Notes: a model not told the origin generated them from the letters alone. Positions 45,102-54,526 are shown, numbered from the stretch's first letter. The stretch: 64,000 bases of DNA from Paracoccaceae bacterium (GCA_030148005.1 JASBUI010000006.1:62001-126000), one strand, 5' to 3'. A program made the numbers and translations.

Positions 45102-48100
45102 TTAAAGGTCTATTTCAATGACCCCGCCTGCATTCTCTGCACGTGATTGGCACAGGATCATCGCCCCCTTGCGTTCGGCATTGGACAGAACGAAGTCGCG
45201 GTGTTGCACCTCGCCAGACGTCACCGTGCATTTGCACACCCCGCAAAGCCCGTCCGCGCATTTGACGTCGACATGCACGCCAGCGGCCAAAAGCGCGTCA
45301 CTTGCGCTTTGCTCGGCGCTGACGCGAACTTCTTTTCCCGATCTGGCAAGCCGCAGCGTAAACTCATGGTTTTCATACTCTGGCTGCTCGGGAACCGAGA
45401 AATACTCCAGATGCCGCGCCTCTTCGGGGAAACCGGCGTCTGTTGCGGCCGTAAGAACGGACGACATGTAACTGTCCGGCCCGCAGGTATAGACATGCGC
45501 GCCTGCGTCGTGGCGCAGGATTTGCGCCAGATCCGCGCGCGTGCCTTCATCCGAAAAGTGATAGTGTACCCGCCCGGCCCACGGAACCTGTGCCAAATCG
45601 TCCAGAAACCCCGCGTTTGCACGGCTTGAGCAACTGTAGTGCAGGGCAAATTCTGCGCCGATACGGTGCAGCCGTTGCGCCATCGCGATCATCGGCGTCA
45701 CGCCGATACCGCCGCCCATAAGGTAGGTGAATGCCGCCTCTTCATTCAGCTCGAAATGGTTGATCGGCCGCGAGACGAAGACCCTTCGGCCGGGCTCAAA
45801 AATACGGTGCATCAGCTTTGAACCACCGCGCCCGCCATCCTCTCGCAGGACCGCGATCTGATAGCGAGAGCGATCATGCGGATCGCCTGACAGCGAGTAC
45901 TGGCGAAAGAACTCTGGCGCGACGACCACATCGATATGCGCGCCCGCTGTCGCGGCGGGCAGGGGCGATCCGTCCGGCATCGAAAATTCGTATTTGGTCA
46001 CATTGCTGGTCATCTTCTCGGCCTTCGAGACGACGACACCGATGACGGGGGATGCGCCCTTGTCGGCTGTATAGACATGCTCGGGCGGCAGGCCAGCGGC
46101 GCGGCGGCGCTGGTGCTCTTTTGCCGGGATCATGTCGCGATAGGCCTCTATCCCTGCCTCGCGGTCCATCGGAAAGGGATAGCCCCAGGGCGGGGGCGCA
46201 AGCGGCGCAGGATAGACCGCCAGTGTCTGATCCTCGAACTTCAGATTCAGATCCTTGGAAAGGCTTCGCGCATTCACCGGATGGCGCGAGCGGTGGTAGG
46301 CCCCGTCATCGACCATCTCAAGATCCCACCACCATTTCTTTGCGCCGTTGATCTCACCGCGCCCGGCAAGATCATCCAGCCGCGCCAGCGCCCGCGCCGC
46401 GCGCGGCATCTTCATCGCCGCCCACCTGAAGGGCGCTTCGGAAAAGAGCCCTTCAAGGTTCCACGGGCAGGTCTTCATGCAGCGCCCGCACATCGCGCCG
46501 TTCTTTTGCGCAACGCGGTAGGTCGTGCATTTCTGGCTGTCCGATTTCCAGATCTCATAGCCGTTGAACATCAGCTTTGGACCGGCCGTGATCGCGCCCG
46601 ACGGGCATTCGCGCGCGCATTTGTTGCAGGCCTCGCAGAACCGCTGAAGCCCGAAATCGATGGGCTTGTCATGCTCCATCGGCATATCGGTGGTCACCAC
46701 CCCGGATTTGAGCCGCGGGCCGAGGAACGGGTTCAGGATCACCTCGCCGATGCGGCTGACCTCACCCAGCCCCGAAAGCAGCAGAAGCGGCGGGTGCAGC
46801 ACCTCGTCATCCATGACCGAATGCACCCGCGCGGTATAGCCAAGGCGCCGGATATGCTGGGCCAGTACGCCGCCAAGAAGCGAAAAACGAAGGTAGGCGC
46901 GCATCGACTGCGCACAAGCGATCCAGTCGTCACCGCTTGCCCCCTCCATCGTCTCATGCCCCTGATCGATGATCATCGAGATGGCGTTGTCGTGGTAGGG
47001 CGCAATCGGCTGCCCCGCCGCGTCGTGGCTGTAGTAGGTCCAGTCCGGGCAGGCGGAAAGGCCTACCGCATCCACCCCAAGGTAGTAAAGCGCAGCCTTG
47101 ATGTTGCGGGCATTGCGCGCCGGATCATCGGTTGAGGCGTGGCGCGGTGCGGCCTCGCCATCCTGCAACAGGACAAAGGCCCCCAGAGAGGGGCGAAAGG
47201 CAAAGGCGGCGGCGGATTTGCGCACGTAGTTGCCGTTCTTGGTCGCCTCTTGTGCAACAGGGCCCAGATCACCAAAAAGCGCGCGCGCGAACATGTTAGC
47301 GCGTTTGGGAACGCGCGCCACATTGGGCGCATCGATATAGGTTGTCGGCGTCTCAACGCGCTTCAGCGTCTCGAAGGGATGCGCGCCGTCAACGTAGTTG
47401 CGCGCGCGAAAGGGATCGCGGTTGCGGTGCGACTTTGCATGCGTTCCAAACCCGGTGAAATAGCTGGCCGGCGGGCGCTGGCCCGGAACAAGCGGAAGAT
47501 CGGCGGCAAGATCCAGCGTGGTTGTCACGACCGCAAGGCCAAAGGCGCGGCCCACGAAAGGGTTGCTGGCGCCATCCGGCCCCGCGGTGGCCAGCCCGGC
47601 CTGAACCGCAAGCTGGCCAAGATGAACATCCGTGGCGGCCTGCGAATGGGCGCGCGCCTCGTAGCCCAAAAGCCGGATGTAGCTGGCAAGCGTGACGGCG
47701 GTTTCCATACCGCGCAGGCAACTGCGCTGCGCCTCGGCGTCCTTGATCCAGTCGGTGCCCGGCTCATCCGGGCGCGGCGCCCGCGGGTGGTCATAAAGGA
47801 AGATCAGCGCATGGGTGTGATGGCGGCAATCGGCGGGCGGGACGCGCATCGCCTCTTTCAGGCCGGCCATGATGACATCAATCCCCGAAGCCAGCGTCTT
47901 GGGCTGCATCGTTTCGATCTTGGCGGCAAGGCGCCCGACATCGGGATTGGCAATGGGCTGATCCAGCCATGCGCCGTCCGGGATGGCGCAGGTTCCGACC
48001 ATTGCCGCGTCGCAGTAATAGCCAAAGGCCTTTAGATGGTCGGCCCGTTCCTGCGGGTCTTGGGGTATCTCGGCGCGTTCGGCCTTGACCAGCCCGTCGC

Positions 48101-48293
48101 GGGTGGCATCCAGCATCGCCTGATATTCCTGCATCGCGTTCACGATCGACAGCGGATCATCCGTGCGAAACGGCAGCGCGCCCTGCGGCGGCAGCAAGTG
48201 AAGGCCCGCCGCCTCTTTTGTTCGCGCCAGTTTCTCCAACGGGTAGGGGCCCTGATGCATCGGGCGGTTCTTGTAAGAGCGCCATTTGTTCAT
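45102..48293 (-). CDS. self-sufficient reductive dehalogenase (RdhA fused to ferredoxin reductase)
   Basis: A 1063-residue cytoplasmic protein in the style of catabolic BhbA/NpRdhA enzymes. Residues about 200-262 and 474-536 are two copies of a cobalamin-domain-like unit (IRLLGYEARAHS...GLAVVTT and IRRLGYTARVHS...SGVVTTD); the second leads into ferredoxin clusters C553/556/559/563 and C589/602/605/609. Residues 745-970 are an FNR reductase (RQYSLSG at 797, GGGIGVTPM at 860, CGPDSYM at 937). The C-terminal [2Fe-2S] domain has C1012, C1017, C1020, C1048. There is no Tat leader or membrane anchor. It should remove halogen from an organic substrate, probably aromatic, using NAD(P)H and cobalamin. 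The start lies four bases after the MarR stop. Confidence 0.88.
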   Translation of the reverse strand: MNKWRSYKNRPMHQGPYPLEKLARTKEAAGLHLLPPQGALPFRTDDPLSIVNAMQEYQAMLDATRDGLVKAERAEIPQDPQERADHLKAFGYYCDAAMVGTCAIPDGAWLDQPIANPDVGRLAAKIETMQPKTLASGIDVIMAGLKEAMRVPPADCRHHTHALIFLYDHPRAPRPDEPGTDWIKDAEAQRSCLRGMETAVTLASYIRLLGYEARAHSQAATDVHLGQLAVQAGLATAGPDGASNPFVGRAFGLAVVTTTLDLAADLPLVPGQRPPASYFTGFGTHAKSHRNRDPFRARNYVDGAHPFETLKRVETPTTYIDAPNVARVPKRANMFARALFGDLGPVAQEATKNGNYVRKSAAAFAFRPSLGAFVLLQDGEAAPRHASTDDPARNARNIKAALYYLGVDAVGLSACPDWTYYSHDAAGQPIAPYHDNAISMIIDQGHETMEGASGDDWIACAQSMRAYLRFSLLGGVLAQHIRRLGYTARVHSVMDDEVLHPPLLLLSGLGEVSRIGEVILNPFLGPRLKSGVVTTDMPMEHDKPIDFGLQRFCEACNKCARECPSGAITAGPKLMFNGYEIWKSDSQKCTTYRVAQKNGAMCGRCMKTCPWNLEGLFSEAPFRWAAMKMPRAARALARLDDLAGRGEINGAKKWWWDLEMVDDGAYHRSRHPVNARSLSKDLNLKFEDQTLAVYPAPLAPPPWGYPFPMDREAGIEAYRDMIPAKEHQRRRAAGLPPEHVYTADKGASPVIGVVVSKAEKMTSNVTKYEFSMPDGSPLPAATAGAHIDVVVAPEFFRQYSLSGDPHDRSRYQIAVLREDGGRGGSKLMHRIFEPGRRVFVSRPINHFELNEEAAFTYLMGGGIGVTPMIAMAQRLHRIGAEFALHYSCSSRANAGFLDDLAQVPWAGRVHYHFSDEGTRADLAQILRHDAGAHVYTCGPDSYMSSVLTAATDAGFPEEARHLEYFSVPEQPEYENHEFTLRLARSGKEVRVSAEQSASDALLAAGVHVDVKCADGLCGVCKCTVTSGEVQHRDFVLSNAERKGAMILCQSRAENAGGVIEIDL

Positions 48294-48297
48294 CGCA

Positions 48298-48753
48298 TCA
48301 GATCCTTTGCAGCGACGGCGGTGCATCGCCCTTGAGTTTTTCAAGGATCGCAACAAGGCTGGCGCGTTCCTCGGCGCTTAGACGCTCTTCGAAGTGCTGG
48401 GCGTTCCGGGCGGCAAGCGGCGTTGCTTCATTCAGCGCCCGGCGGCCCGCACCCGTGATCGCCACAAGCGTCGTGCGACCGTCACCGCGCCCTTCAGAGC
48501 GGCTGATAAGCCCGCCTTTTTCCATCTGCCGAAGTGCGCGCGATGTCGCTGTCCGGTCAATCCCGATGAAATGGGCGATGTCCGACGGGCGCGACAACCG
48601 CTCAACCCCCACTGCAAGCAGGACACACCACGTTGTGCGCGTCAGGCCCAACGCGCGCAGAGCCTCATCAAAGGGGCGCTCATTGAGGCGGGCAACAACC
48701 GTAAGCTGGTAGCCCAGAGAGGCGTGAAGATCATAGGCGGCGAGTCGGGACAT
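48298..48753 (-). CDS. MarR family regulator of the dehalogenase
   Basis: A 151-residue winged-helix regulator (LTVVARLNERPFDEALRALGLT, then SRPSDIAHFIGIDRTATSRALRQMEKGGLISR). A GTG at 48789 is in frame, but it lies within a palindrome, so the ATG at 48753 is preferred. It is co-transcribed with the reductive dehalogenase. MarR proteins of this kind usually release DNA when they bind the aromatic substrate. Confidence 0.87.
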   Translation of the reverse strand: MSRLAAYDLHASLGYQLTVVARLNERPFDEALRALGLTRTTWCVLLAVGVERLSRPSDIAHFIGIDRTATSRALRQMEKGGLISRSEGRGDGRTTLVAITGAGRRALNEATPLAARNAQHFEERLSAEERASLVAILEKLKGDAPPSLQRI

Positions 48754-48776
48754 GGCGAAAGCGTTGCGCCTTTTAG

Positions 48777-48789
48777 TTGTCACTGTCAA
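48777..48789. promoter_or_regulatory. MarR operator candidate TTGTCA-C-TGTCAA
   Basis: A 13-base inverted repeat, TTG.CA.TG.CAA, lies 24-36 bases upstream of the MarR start and about 90 bases before the divergent HAD gene. It fits self-repression of the marR-rdh operon. Confidence 0.5.
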
Positions 48790-48875
48790 TTAAATTTAGA
48801 CGCCGTTCAGGGCGCATTCCCGCTGGCACCCGGCGCTGCAACGCATAAGGTGCGGGGAAATGGAAGGAACGGTGT

Positions 48876-49601
48876 TTGACCATGACCAACAGCAGAAATC
48901 CCATCGAAGGCATCATCTTTGACAAGGACGGAACGCTTTTGGATTTTGAAGCGACATGGGGCCTTTGGGCGCAAGGGTTTCTGACCCAGATTGCCGAGGA
49001 CGATAACGCGCTTGCGATCAAGCTGGGGCAGGCCATTGGCTTTGATCACCCAAGCGCGCGCTTTCTTCCCGCCAGCCTTGCCATCGCTGGCAGTCAAGGA
49101 GAGGTCGCGGCGGCGCTGGCCGCCCATTTGCCGGGAGTTTCAAAGGACGCGATGATCGAGCGGATGAACACCTCGTCCGAGGATATACCGCTGGCCGAGG
49201 TTGTGCCCCTGCGCCCGCTGATCAAGGGGCTGAGTGACCGGGGTCTGCGCCTTGGCGTGGCAACGAACGATGCCGAGGCCCCCGCGCGCGCCCATTTGCA
49301 GGCCGCGGGTGTTCTTGAGTACTTTCCCTTCGTTGCGGGTTTTGACACCGGATTTGGGTACAAACCCGACCCCGGCCAGCTTTTGGGTTTTATCGCTAAG
49401 TTTGATCTGGACCCGGCGCGGGTCTTGATGGTCGGTGACAGCACCCATGATCTTCATGCCGGGCGCGCGGCGGGGATGATCGCCGTTGCGGTGCTGAGCG
49501 GGCCCTCAGGGGCCGAAGAGCTTGCCCCGCACGCCGATGTCGTGATCGGCGACATTAGCGAGCTGCCACAATGGCTTAACCGGCGCGAGGCCGCTGAGTA
49601 A
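48876..49601 (+). CDS. HAD family hydrolase (Gph-like)
   Basis: A 241-residue HAD-IA phosphatase. It has DxD motif FDKDGTLLD (near residue 16), the Thr/Ser motif in GVATNDAEA, Lys in YKPDPGQLL and the acidic motif VGDSTHDLHAG. It resembles phosphoglycolate phosphatase but the substrate is unproven. The start is TTG at 48876, seven bases from GGAAGGA; an ATG two codons later (48882) is the alternative. Confidence 0.85.
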   Translation: MTMTNSRNPIEGIIFDKDGTLLDFEATWGLWAQGFLTQIAEDDNALAIKLGQAIGFDHPSARFLPASLAIAGSQGEVAAALAAHLPGVSKDAMIERMNTSSEDIPLAEVVPLRPLIKGLSDRGLRLGVATNDAEAPARAHLQAAGVLEYFPFVAGFDTGFGYKPDPGQLLGFIAKFDLDPARVLMVGDSTHDLHAGRAAGMIAVAVLSGPSGAEELAPHADVVIGDISELPQWLNRREAAE

Positions 49602-49624
49602 GTGCAAGAAGGGACACATGCAAG

Positions 49625-50314
49625 ATGACCGACAAACCCAAGATCAGACATTTCTCGGACATTCTTTGTGTCTGGGCCTATGTGGCAAACATCAGGCTGG
49701 AAAAGCTTGCGGCAGAGTTCAGCGATCAGGTCGCCCTTTCTTTGCACTATTGCTCGGTCTTTCCTGACGCGGTCGGCAAGATCGAAACGGGCTGGAAGGA
49801 TCGCGGCGGCCCGGCCGCTTACGGCGCGCATGTTCAGGGCGTTGCCGATGGCTTTGATCACATCACCGTTCACCCCGATGTCTGGACGAAAACGCGGCCT
49901 CACTCTTCCACAGCGGCGCATCTTTTTCTGTGTGCGGCCCGTCAGCTTGATGCAGAGGCAGGCAGCGGCGCCGGGCCACTTCCGGGGACGGAATACGCGT
50001 TAAGCTGGGCCCTGCGGCAGGCATTCTTTGCCGAGGGGCGCGATGTGTCGTCCTGGGCCGTTCAGGCCGATTGCGCCGCCAGTATCGGGCTTGACCCGGA
50101 CGCCCTGCGCGCGGTGATCGATAGCGGAAAGGCCGCGGCGGTGCTGGACCGCGACGTCAAGCTTTGCCAGTCGATGGCAATAAACGGCAGCCCCACCTTC
50201 GTGATGAACGACGCCCGCCAGACGCTTTACGGAAACGTCGGCTATCACCTTTTGAAGGCCAATGTTGACGAGATGCTACGCTCGCGCGGCAAGAACGAGG
50301 CCAGCTGGTGCTGA
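49625..50314 (+). CDS. DsbA family protein (HCCA isomerase-like)
   Basis: A 229-residue thioredoxin-fold protein. SDILCVWAYVAN has a single Cys rather than CxxC, and the cis-Pro region is NGSPTFVMN, so it is more like glutathione-dependent isomerases or FrnE-type proteins than disulphide-forming DsbA. No signal peptide is visible. It lies 23 bases after the HAD gene. A GC-rich hairpin follows. Confidence 0.8.
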   Translation: MTDKPKIRHFSDILCVWAYVANIRLEKLAAEFSDQVALSLHYCSVFPDAVGKIETGWKDRGGPAAYGAHVQGVADGFDHITVHPDVWTKTRPHSSTAAHLFLCAARQLDAEAGSGAGPLPGTEYALSWALRQAFFAEGRDVSSWAVQADCAASIGLDPDALRAVIDSGKAAAVLDRDVKLCQSMAINGSPTFVMNDARQTLYGNVGYHLLKANVDEMLRSRGKNEASWC

Positions 50315-50316
50315 TA

Positions 50317-50343
50317 CGGGCCGGCCGCGGGGGCCTAGGCCCG
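50317..50343 (+). terminator. GC-rich hairpin after DsbA-like gene
   Basis: CGGGCC (50317-50322) pairs with GGCCCG (50338-50343), and the GGGCCTAGGCCC palindrome lies inside. There is no T-tract, so termination is likely but weak or Rho-assisted. Confidence 0.4.
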
Positions 50344-50435
50344 GCAGCGATCCCCAATATTTAGGCTGGTTTCGCCGCCTCGGCGCTGAAAACGACATTG
50401 GCGGTCGCTTTCAAAAGTCATGCAGCGCAAAAGCG

Positions 50436-50462
50436 GTGTCATTTATTGGGCCTCAATGACAC
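50436..50462. promoter_or_regulatory. inverted repeat GTGTCATT-N11-AATGACAC upstream of mttB-like gene
   Basis: Perfect eight-base arms ending 16 bases before the start codon of the methyltransferase. It is either an operator or a leader hairpin near the ribosome site. Confidence 0.45.
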
Positions 50463-50478
50463 TGATCCGAGGTTGACC

Positions 50479-52035
50479 ATGCCACAAAGCGCATCACGCC
50501 GCCGGCGTCACGGGGGACGGGCAGGGGCCGCGGATCGACGCGGCAGCGCGGTGATAGACCAGATGCCCTGGCGTCTGCCGGTCAATACGGACCGGCCAAC
50601 CGAACCTCTGCCGCCCGAAGGCGTTCAGGCGATCCACGATGGCGCCATGCGCATTCTTGAAGAGATCGGCATCGAGTTTCTGAACCTTGAATCGCTTGAG
50701 ATTTTCAAAGAGGCGGGCGCCCGCGTTGATGGCACCAACGTGCGGTTGGATCGCGACTGGGTGATGGAAATGGTTGCCAAGGCGCCGGCGCAGTTTGACA
50801 TCACGCCGCGCAACCTTGACCGCAAGATCACGATCGGCGGGCCCTACATCCTTTTTGGCAACGTCTCATCCCCGCCCAACTACTGGGATCTGACCACCGG
50901 CAAAGTGCCCGGCACACGCCAGCAATGCGCGGATCTTCTGAAGCTTACCCAGTACTTCAACTGCATCCATTTCGCCGGCGGCTATCCGGTCGAACCTGTC
51001 GACATCCATGCACGTGAAAGGCACCTCGATGTGGTCTTTGACAAGCTGACGCTTACCGACAAGGTGGCCCATGCCTATTCGCTTGGAAAAGAGCGGGTCG
51101 AGGATGTGATGGAGATGGTGCGCATCGCAGGCGGGCTGAGCGAAGAGGAGTTTCAGGCCGAGCCGCGGATGTACACCAACATCAACTCAACCTCGCCGCT
51201 TAAACATGATGTGCCGATGATCGACGGCTGCCTGCGCTGTGTGCGGCGCGGTCAGGCGGTGATTGTAACGCCCTTTACGCTGGCCGGTGCGATGGCGCCG
51301 GTGACCATGGCAGGCGCCGTGGCGCAATCAGTGGCCGAGGCGCTTTCGGCGATTGCGCTGTTTCAATACGTGCGCCCCGGATGCCCCTGCGCGATCGGAA
51401 CCTTTACATCCAACGTCGACATGAAATCAGGTGCCCCCGCCTTTGGAACGCCTGAATACATGCGCGCCACGCAGATGACCGGCCAGATGGCGCGGTTCTA
51501 CGGCTTGCCGCTGCGATCCTCGGGGTCCAGCGCGGCCAACGTGCCCGACGGACAGGCCATGTGGGAGACATCGAATAGCCTTTGGGCCGCTGTGCAGTCA
51601 GGAACCAACGTCGTCTATCACGCCGCCGGTTGGCTTGAAGGCGGGCTGATCGCCAGCCCGGAAAAGTTCATCATGGATTGCGAAGTGATCCAGATGATCC
51701 AGCGATACTTTGAGCCGGAGATTTGCGCCACCGGCCCCGATGAAATCGCGCTTGAAGCGATCAGGGATGTCGGAAATCAGGGCCACTTCTTTGGCATCCA
51801 GCACACGCAGGACCGCTATACCACCGTCTTTTATCAGCCCTTCCTGTCGGACTGGCGCAACTACGAAGGATGGGAGCTTGCGGGCGGCGTCTGGACGGCT
51901 GAGCGTGCGCATCAGAAATTCAAAGAGATCATTGCCAGCTTCGAAGCCCCCGAACTGGATATCGCGATCCGCGATGAGCTGGCCGATTTTGTGGCCCGCC
52001 GCAAGGCCGAGGGCGGCGCGCCAACCGATTTCTGA
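50479..52035 (+). CDS. MttB-family (trimethylamine methyltransferase-like) protein, non-pyrrolysine
   Basis: A 518-residue TIM-barrel protein of the MttB superfamily. The whole frame has no internal TAG, so it is a non-pyrrolysine member like glycine betaine:corrinoid methyltransferases. The N-terminus is basic and Arg-rich; conserved stretches include GAMRILEEIGIEFLN and FGNVSSPPNYWD. The partner corrinoid protein is not adjacent. Substrate is likely a quaternary amine, possibly related to the carnitine/betaine genes 13 kb upstream. The start has GAGG seven bases upstream. Confidence 0.85.
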   Translation: MPQSASRRRRHGGRAGAADRRGSAVIDQMPWRLPVNTDRPTEPLPPEGVQAIHDGAMRILEEIGIEFLNLESLEIFKEAGARVDGTNVRLDRDWVMEMVAKAPAQFDITPRNLDRKITIGGPYILFGNVSSPPNYWDLTTGKVPGTRQQCADLLKLTQYFNCIHFAGGYPVEPVDIHARERHLDVVFDKLTLTDKVAHAYSLGKERVEDVMEMVRIAGGLSEEEFQAEPRMYTNINSTSPLKHDVPMIDGCLRCVRRGQAVIVTPFTLAGAMAPVTMAGAVAQSVAEALSAIALFQYVRPGCPCAIGTFTSNVDMKSGAPAFGTPEYMRATQMTGQMARFYGLPLRSSGSSAANVPDGQAMWETSNSLWAAVQSGTNVVYHAAGWLEGGLIASPEKFIMDCEVIQMIQRYFEPEICATGPDEIALEAIRDVGNQGHFFGIQHTQDRYTTVFYQPFLSDWRNYEGWELAGGVWTAERAHQKFKEIIASFEAPELDIAIRDELADFVARRKAEGGAPTDF

Positions 52036-52118
52036 CAGGCGCCGGGTCAGCTATTCCGGACTGGAGAATTCGAACCATCTTGCCTAGGCTTGCGCCAATT
52101 GTTGGTGGAGTTGGTGTT

Positions 52119-53870
52119 ATGATGTTCAGTGATGTGATCAACCGGCGTTTTTTGCTGGGCCTGATCGGCGCCGTTGCCGGTCTTTGCTTTTGGGTGCTCT
52201 TCGATGTTCTGGCCCATGATGTCTTGCTGGAACGTATCGTTCTGGGCGCAACCGCCCTTAGCATAAGTTTCTTCGGTCCGCTTTTGGGTCTGATCGGCCC
52301 GCTCAGACCGGGCAAGGCGCTGACGGCAACTCTTATGGTGTCGATACCTGCAAGCGCGCTTTTCTTCTGGGCCAGCTTTCGTTTTCAGGAGGTCGATGAC
52401 TATCTTTCGTCCGGATTGCCGATCACCGCTTTTGCGCTTTTGATCACACTGCCGCTGCCGTTCCTCATTTCATGGGGGCGCGGGCGCGGCTGGCTTCACT
52501 ACCCGACACTTTTCATGGAGGCATGGGGCTTTGCGGTGCGCTATGCCGCGGCGTGGGTCTTTGTGCTTTTGTTCTGGCTGGTCCTGCTTCTCAGCGACGG
52601 GCTTTTGGAGCTCGTCGGCGTGACGCTGATCGACTATCTGCTCGACGTCGACTGGTTTATATTTGCCTTGATGGGCGGGGTTCTGGGCCTTGCCATCGCC
52701 GTCGTGGATGAACTTTCGGACTATGTATCGCCAAACCTGATCATTCGCCTTTTGCGGCTTTTGATGCCGCTTTTGTTGGGGATATTCGTGATCTTTGTCG
52801 CGGCAATTCCATTTCGCGGGCTTGCTGATCTTTTTGGAAGCTTTTCGGCCGCAACCGTTCTGACCGCCATCGTCATCGTCGCCGCAACGCTGATCACCAC
52901 CGCGCTGGACACGGCCAACCCCGATGCCGTCAGATCGCCAGTCAAGCGCGTCTCGGCGCAGATGCTGGCGCTGCTGATGCCGGTGCTTTCCGGCCTTGCA
53001 AGCTATGCCGTCTGGCTTCGCGTTGACCAATACGGATGGACCCCGAACAGGTTGGGCGCAGCGGCCTTGGCGCTCGTGTTCCTTGGCTACTCGGTTCTTT
53101 ATGCGCTGGCGGTTCTGCGGCGCGGGGATTGGATGGAAAACATCCGCCGCGCCAATATCGTCAAGGCCTTGGTGATCGTCACGGTCGCAGCGCTATGGCT
53201 GACGCCGATCCTTAACGTCAACCGGATCAGCGCCAACTCACAGCTTGCGCGGCTGGAGGCCGGAAAGGTCACGCCGCAGGCATTTGACGTCTGGGCCTTG
53301 GCCCGAGAGTGGGGCCGCGATGGCGAAAGGGTCGCGGATGGCCTTTTGGCGGGCGACTATGGGCCGGTTGATCCGGCGGTCCTGACCCGGCTGACGGAGG
53401 CGCAAAGCGCAACTTCACGCTATGCCTTTTCCCGGGATGAGCTGACCGGAGACATCAAGGCAAAACGCAAAACCCTGGCGCAGGATTTGCGGGTCTTCCC
53501 ACAAGGAACGGCGCTGGATCCTGCGGAGATCGCAAAGATCAAGGATATGGATATTAAGGCCATCATTGACGCCTGCGCGCGAAAAACATCCGCTGGCAAC
53601 CCCGCCTGTGTGGCCGTCTCGGGCATGTTCCGCCCGGCCGTGGGGCGCAGCGAAACGATCATCTTCTATCTTGGCACGCGCGACAGGCTGTACGCCATGG
53701 TTCCCGGCAAGCGTTCTTACCAAGCCTCTGTCGCGACCAGTGACGGCCGGGCCGCCAGCAAGCTGGACATCGGCGTAATCGATGCGGTTTTCGCCGGTGA
53801 GTTCAAGATTTCGACGCCAAATCTCAATGCGCTGGACGTAATGGGAAGTGAAATTTTCATCATCCCCTAG
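52119..53870 (+). CDS. DUF4153 family integral membrane protein
   Basis: A 583-residue protein with about 11 hydrophobic spans in the first 380 residues and a soluble, probably periplasmic, C-terminal domain (VNRISANSQLARLEAGKVTPQAFD and later). The pattern matches DUF4153 proteins. Function is unknown. The start at 52119 follows GGAG in a G/T-rich stretch; a longer frame from 52080 has no homology. Confidence 0.75.
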   Translation: MMFSDVINRRFLLGLIGAVAGLCFWVLFDVLAHDVLLERIVLGATALSISFFGPLLGLIGPLRPGKALTATLMVSIPASALFFWASFRFQEVDDYLSSGLPITAFALLITLPLPFLISWGRGRGWLHYPTLFMEAWGFAVRYAAAWVFVLLFWLVLLLSDGLLELVGVTLIDYLLDVDWFIFALMGGVLGLAIAVVDELSDYVSPNLIIRLLRLLMPLLLGIFVIFVAAIPFRGLADLFGSFSAATVLTAIVIVAATLITTALDTANPDAVRSPVKRVSAQMLALLMPVLSGLASYAVWLRVDQYGWTPNRLGAAALALVFLGYSVLYALAVLRRGDWMENIRRANIVKALVIVTVAALWLTPILNVNRISANSQLARLEAGKVTPQAFDVWALAREWGRDGERVADGLLAGDYGPVDPAVLTRLTEAQSATSRYAFSRDELTGDIKAKRKTLAQDLRVFPQGTALDPAEIAKIKDMDIKAIIDACARKTSAGNPACVAVSGMFRPAVGRSETIIFYLGTRDRLYAMVPGKRSYQASVATSDGRAASKLDIGVIDAVFAGEFKISTPNLNALDVMGSEIFIIP

Positions 53871-53932
53871 GCTTTTCGGCATTTCTTAACTCTGTCGCCC
53901 TAGCTTTGCTTGAAGAAGTAAAGGGAAATGGC

Positions 53933-54526
53933 ATGCATGGGTTGATGAACCGTGCCGTCCAATGTTTTGTGCGTGACACATACGGGCCTAAGGTCTGGGC
54001 GGAGGTCGTTTTAAGGGCCGATATCGGTCTCGATAACTTCGAGGCGATGTTTTCCTATGATGATCGCACAACCTTTTGTGTGCTTGATACCATCTGCGAG
54101 ATGCGCGCCAAGCCGCGCGATGCCTTGCTAGAGGATATTGGCACCTATCTCGTCTCTCACCCCAATGTCGAAGCGCTGCGCCGCCTTTTGCGCTTTGGCG
54201 GCGCGGGGTTTGCCGATTTTCTGCACTCTCTCGACGATCTTCACGACCGCGCAAAGCTGGCGGTGCCCGACCTTGAACTGCCCAAGCTGGAACTGCGCGC
54301 CCACACCGCCGATATGTTTTCGCTTTCGGTCACTTCGGCCCACCCGGGCTTTGGCAACGTCATGGTCGGCGTGTTGCAGGCCATGGCCGACGACTATGGC
54401 GCGCTGGCGCTTCTTGAGTTCAAGGGGCGCAGACAAACGGTTGAAACGATAGAGATCCGCATCCTTGAGACAAGCTTTGCCGAAGGGCGCAGCTTTGAAC
54501 TTGTCTCGGCCGGGGCAAAACCATGA
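53933..54526 (+). CDS. H-NOX (haem NO-binding) domain protein
   Basis: A 197-residue haem-domain protein. It opens MHGLMNRAVQCFVRDTYG like other H-NOX, and H104 (LDDLHDRAK) is at the expected proximal-ligand place. The usual YxSxR haem-propionate motif reads V-T-S-A-H (133-137), so Tyr and Arg are replaced while Ser is kept. It overlaps the GGDEF gene by four bases, so it probably reports nitric oxide to that cyclase. Start: ATG after AAAGGGA. Confidence 0.85.
   Translation: MHGLMNRAVQCFVRDTYGPKVWAEVVLRADIGLDNFEAMFSYDDRTTFCVLDTICEMRAKPRDALLEDIGTYLVSHPNVEALRRLLRFGGAGFADFLHSLDDLHDRAKLAVPDLELPKLELRAHTADMFSLSVTSAHPGFGNVMVGVLQAMADDYGALALLEFKGRRQTVETIEIRILETSFAEGRSFELVSAGAKP

Noticed and set aside
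45936-47135. Long open frame within the dehalogenase region
   Set aside because: Antisense to Fe-S and FNR motifs; composition is that of a shadow frame.
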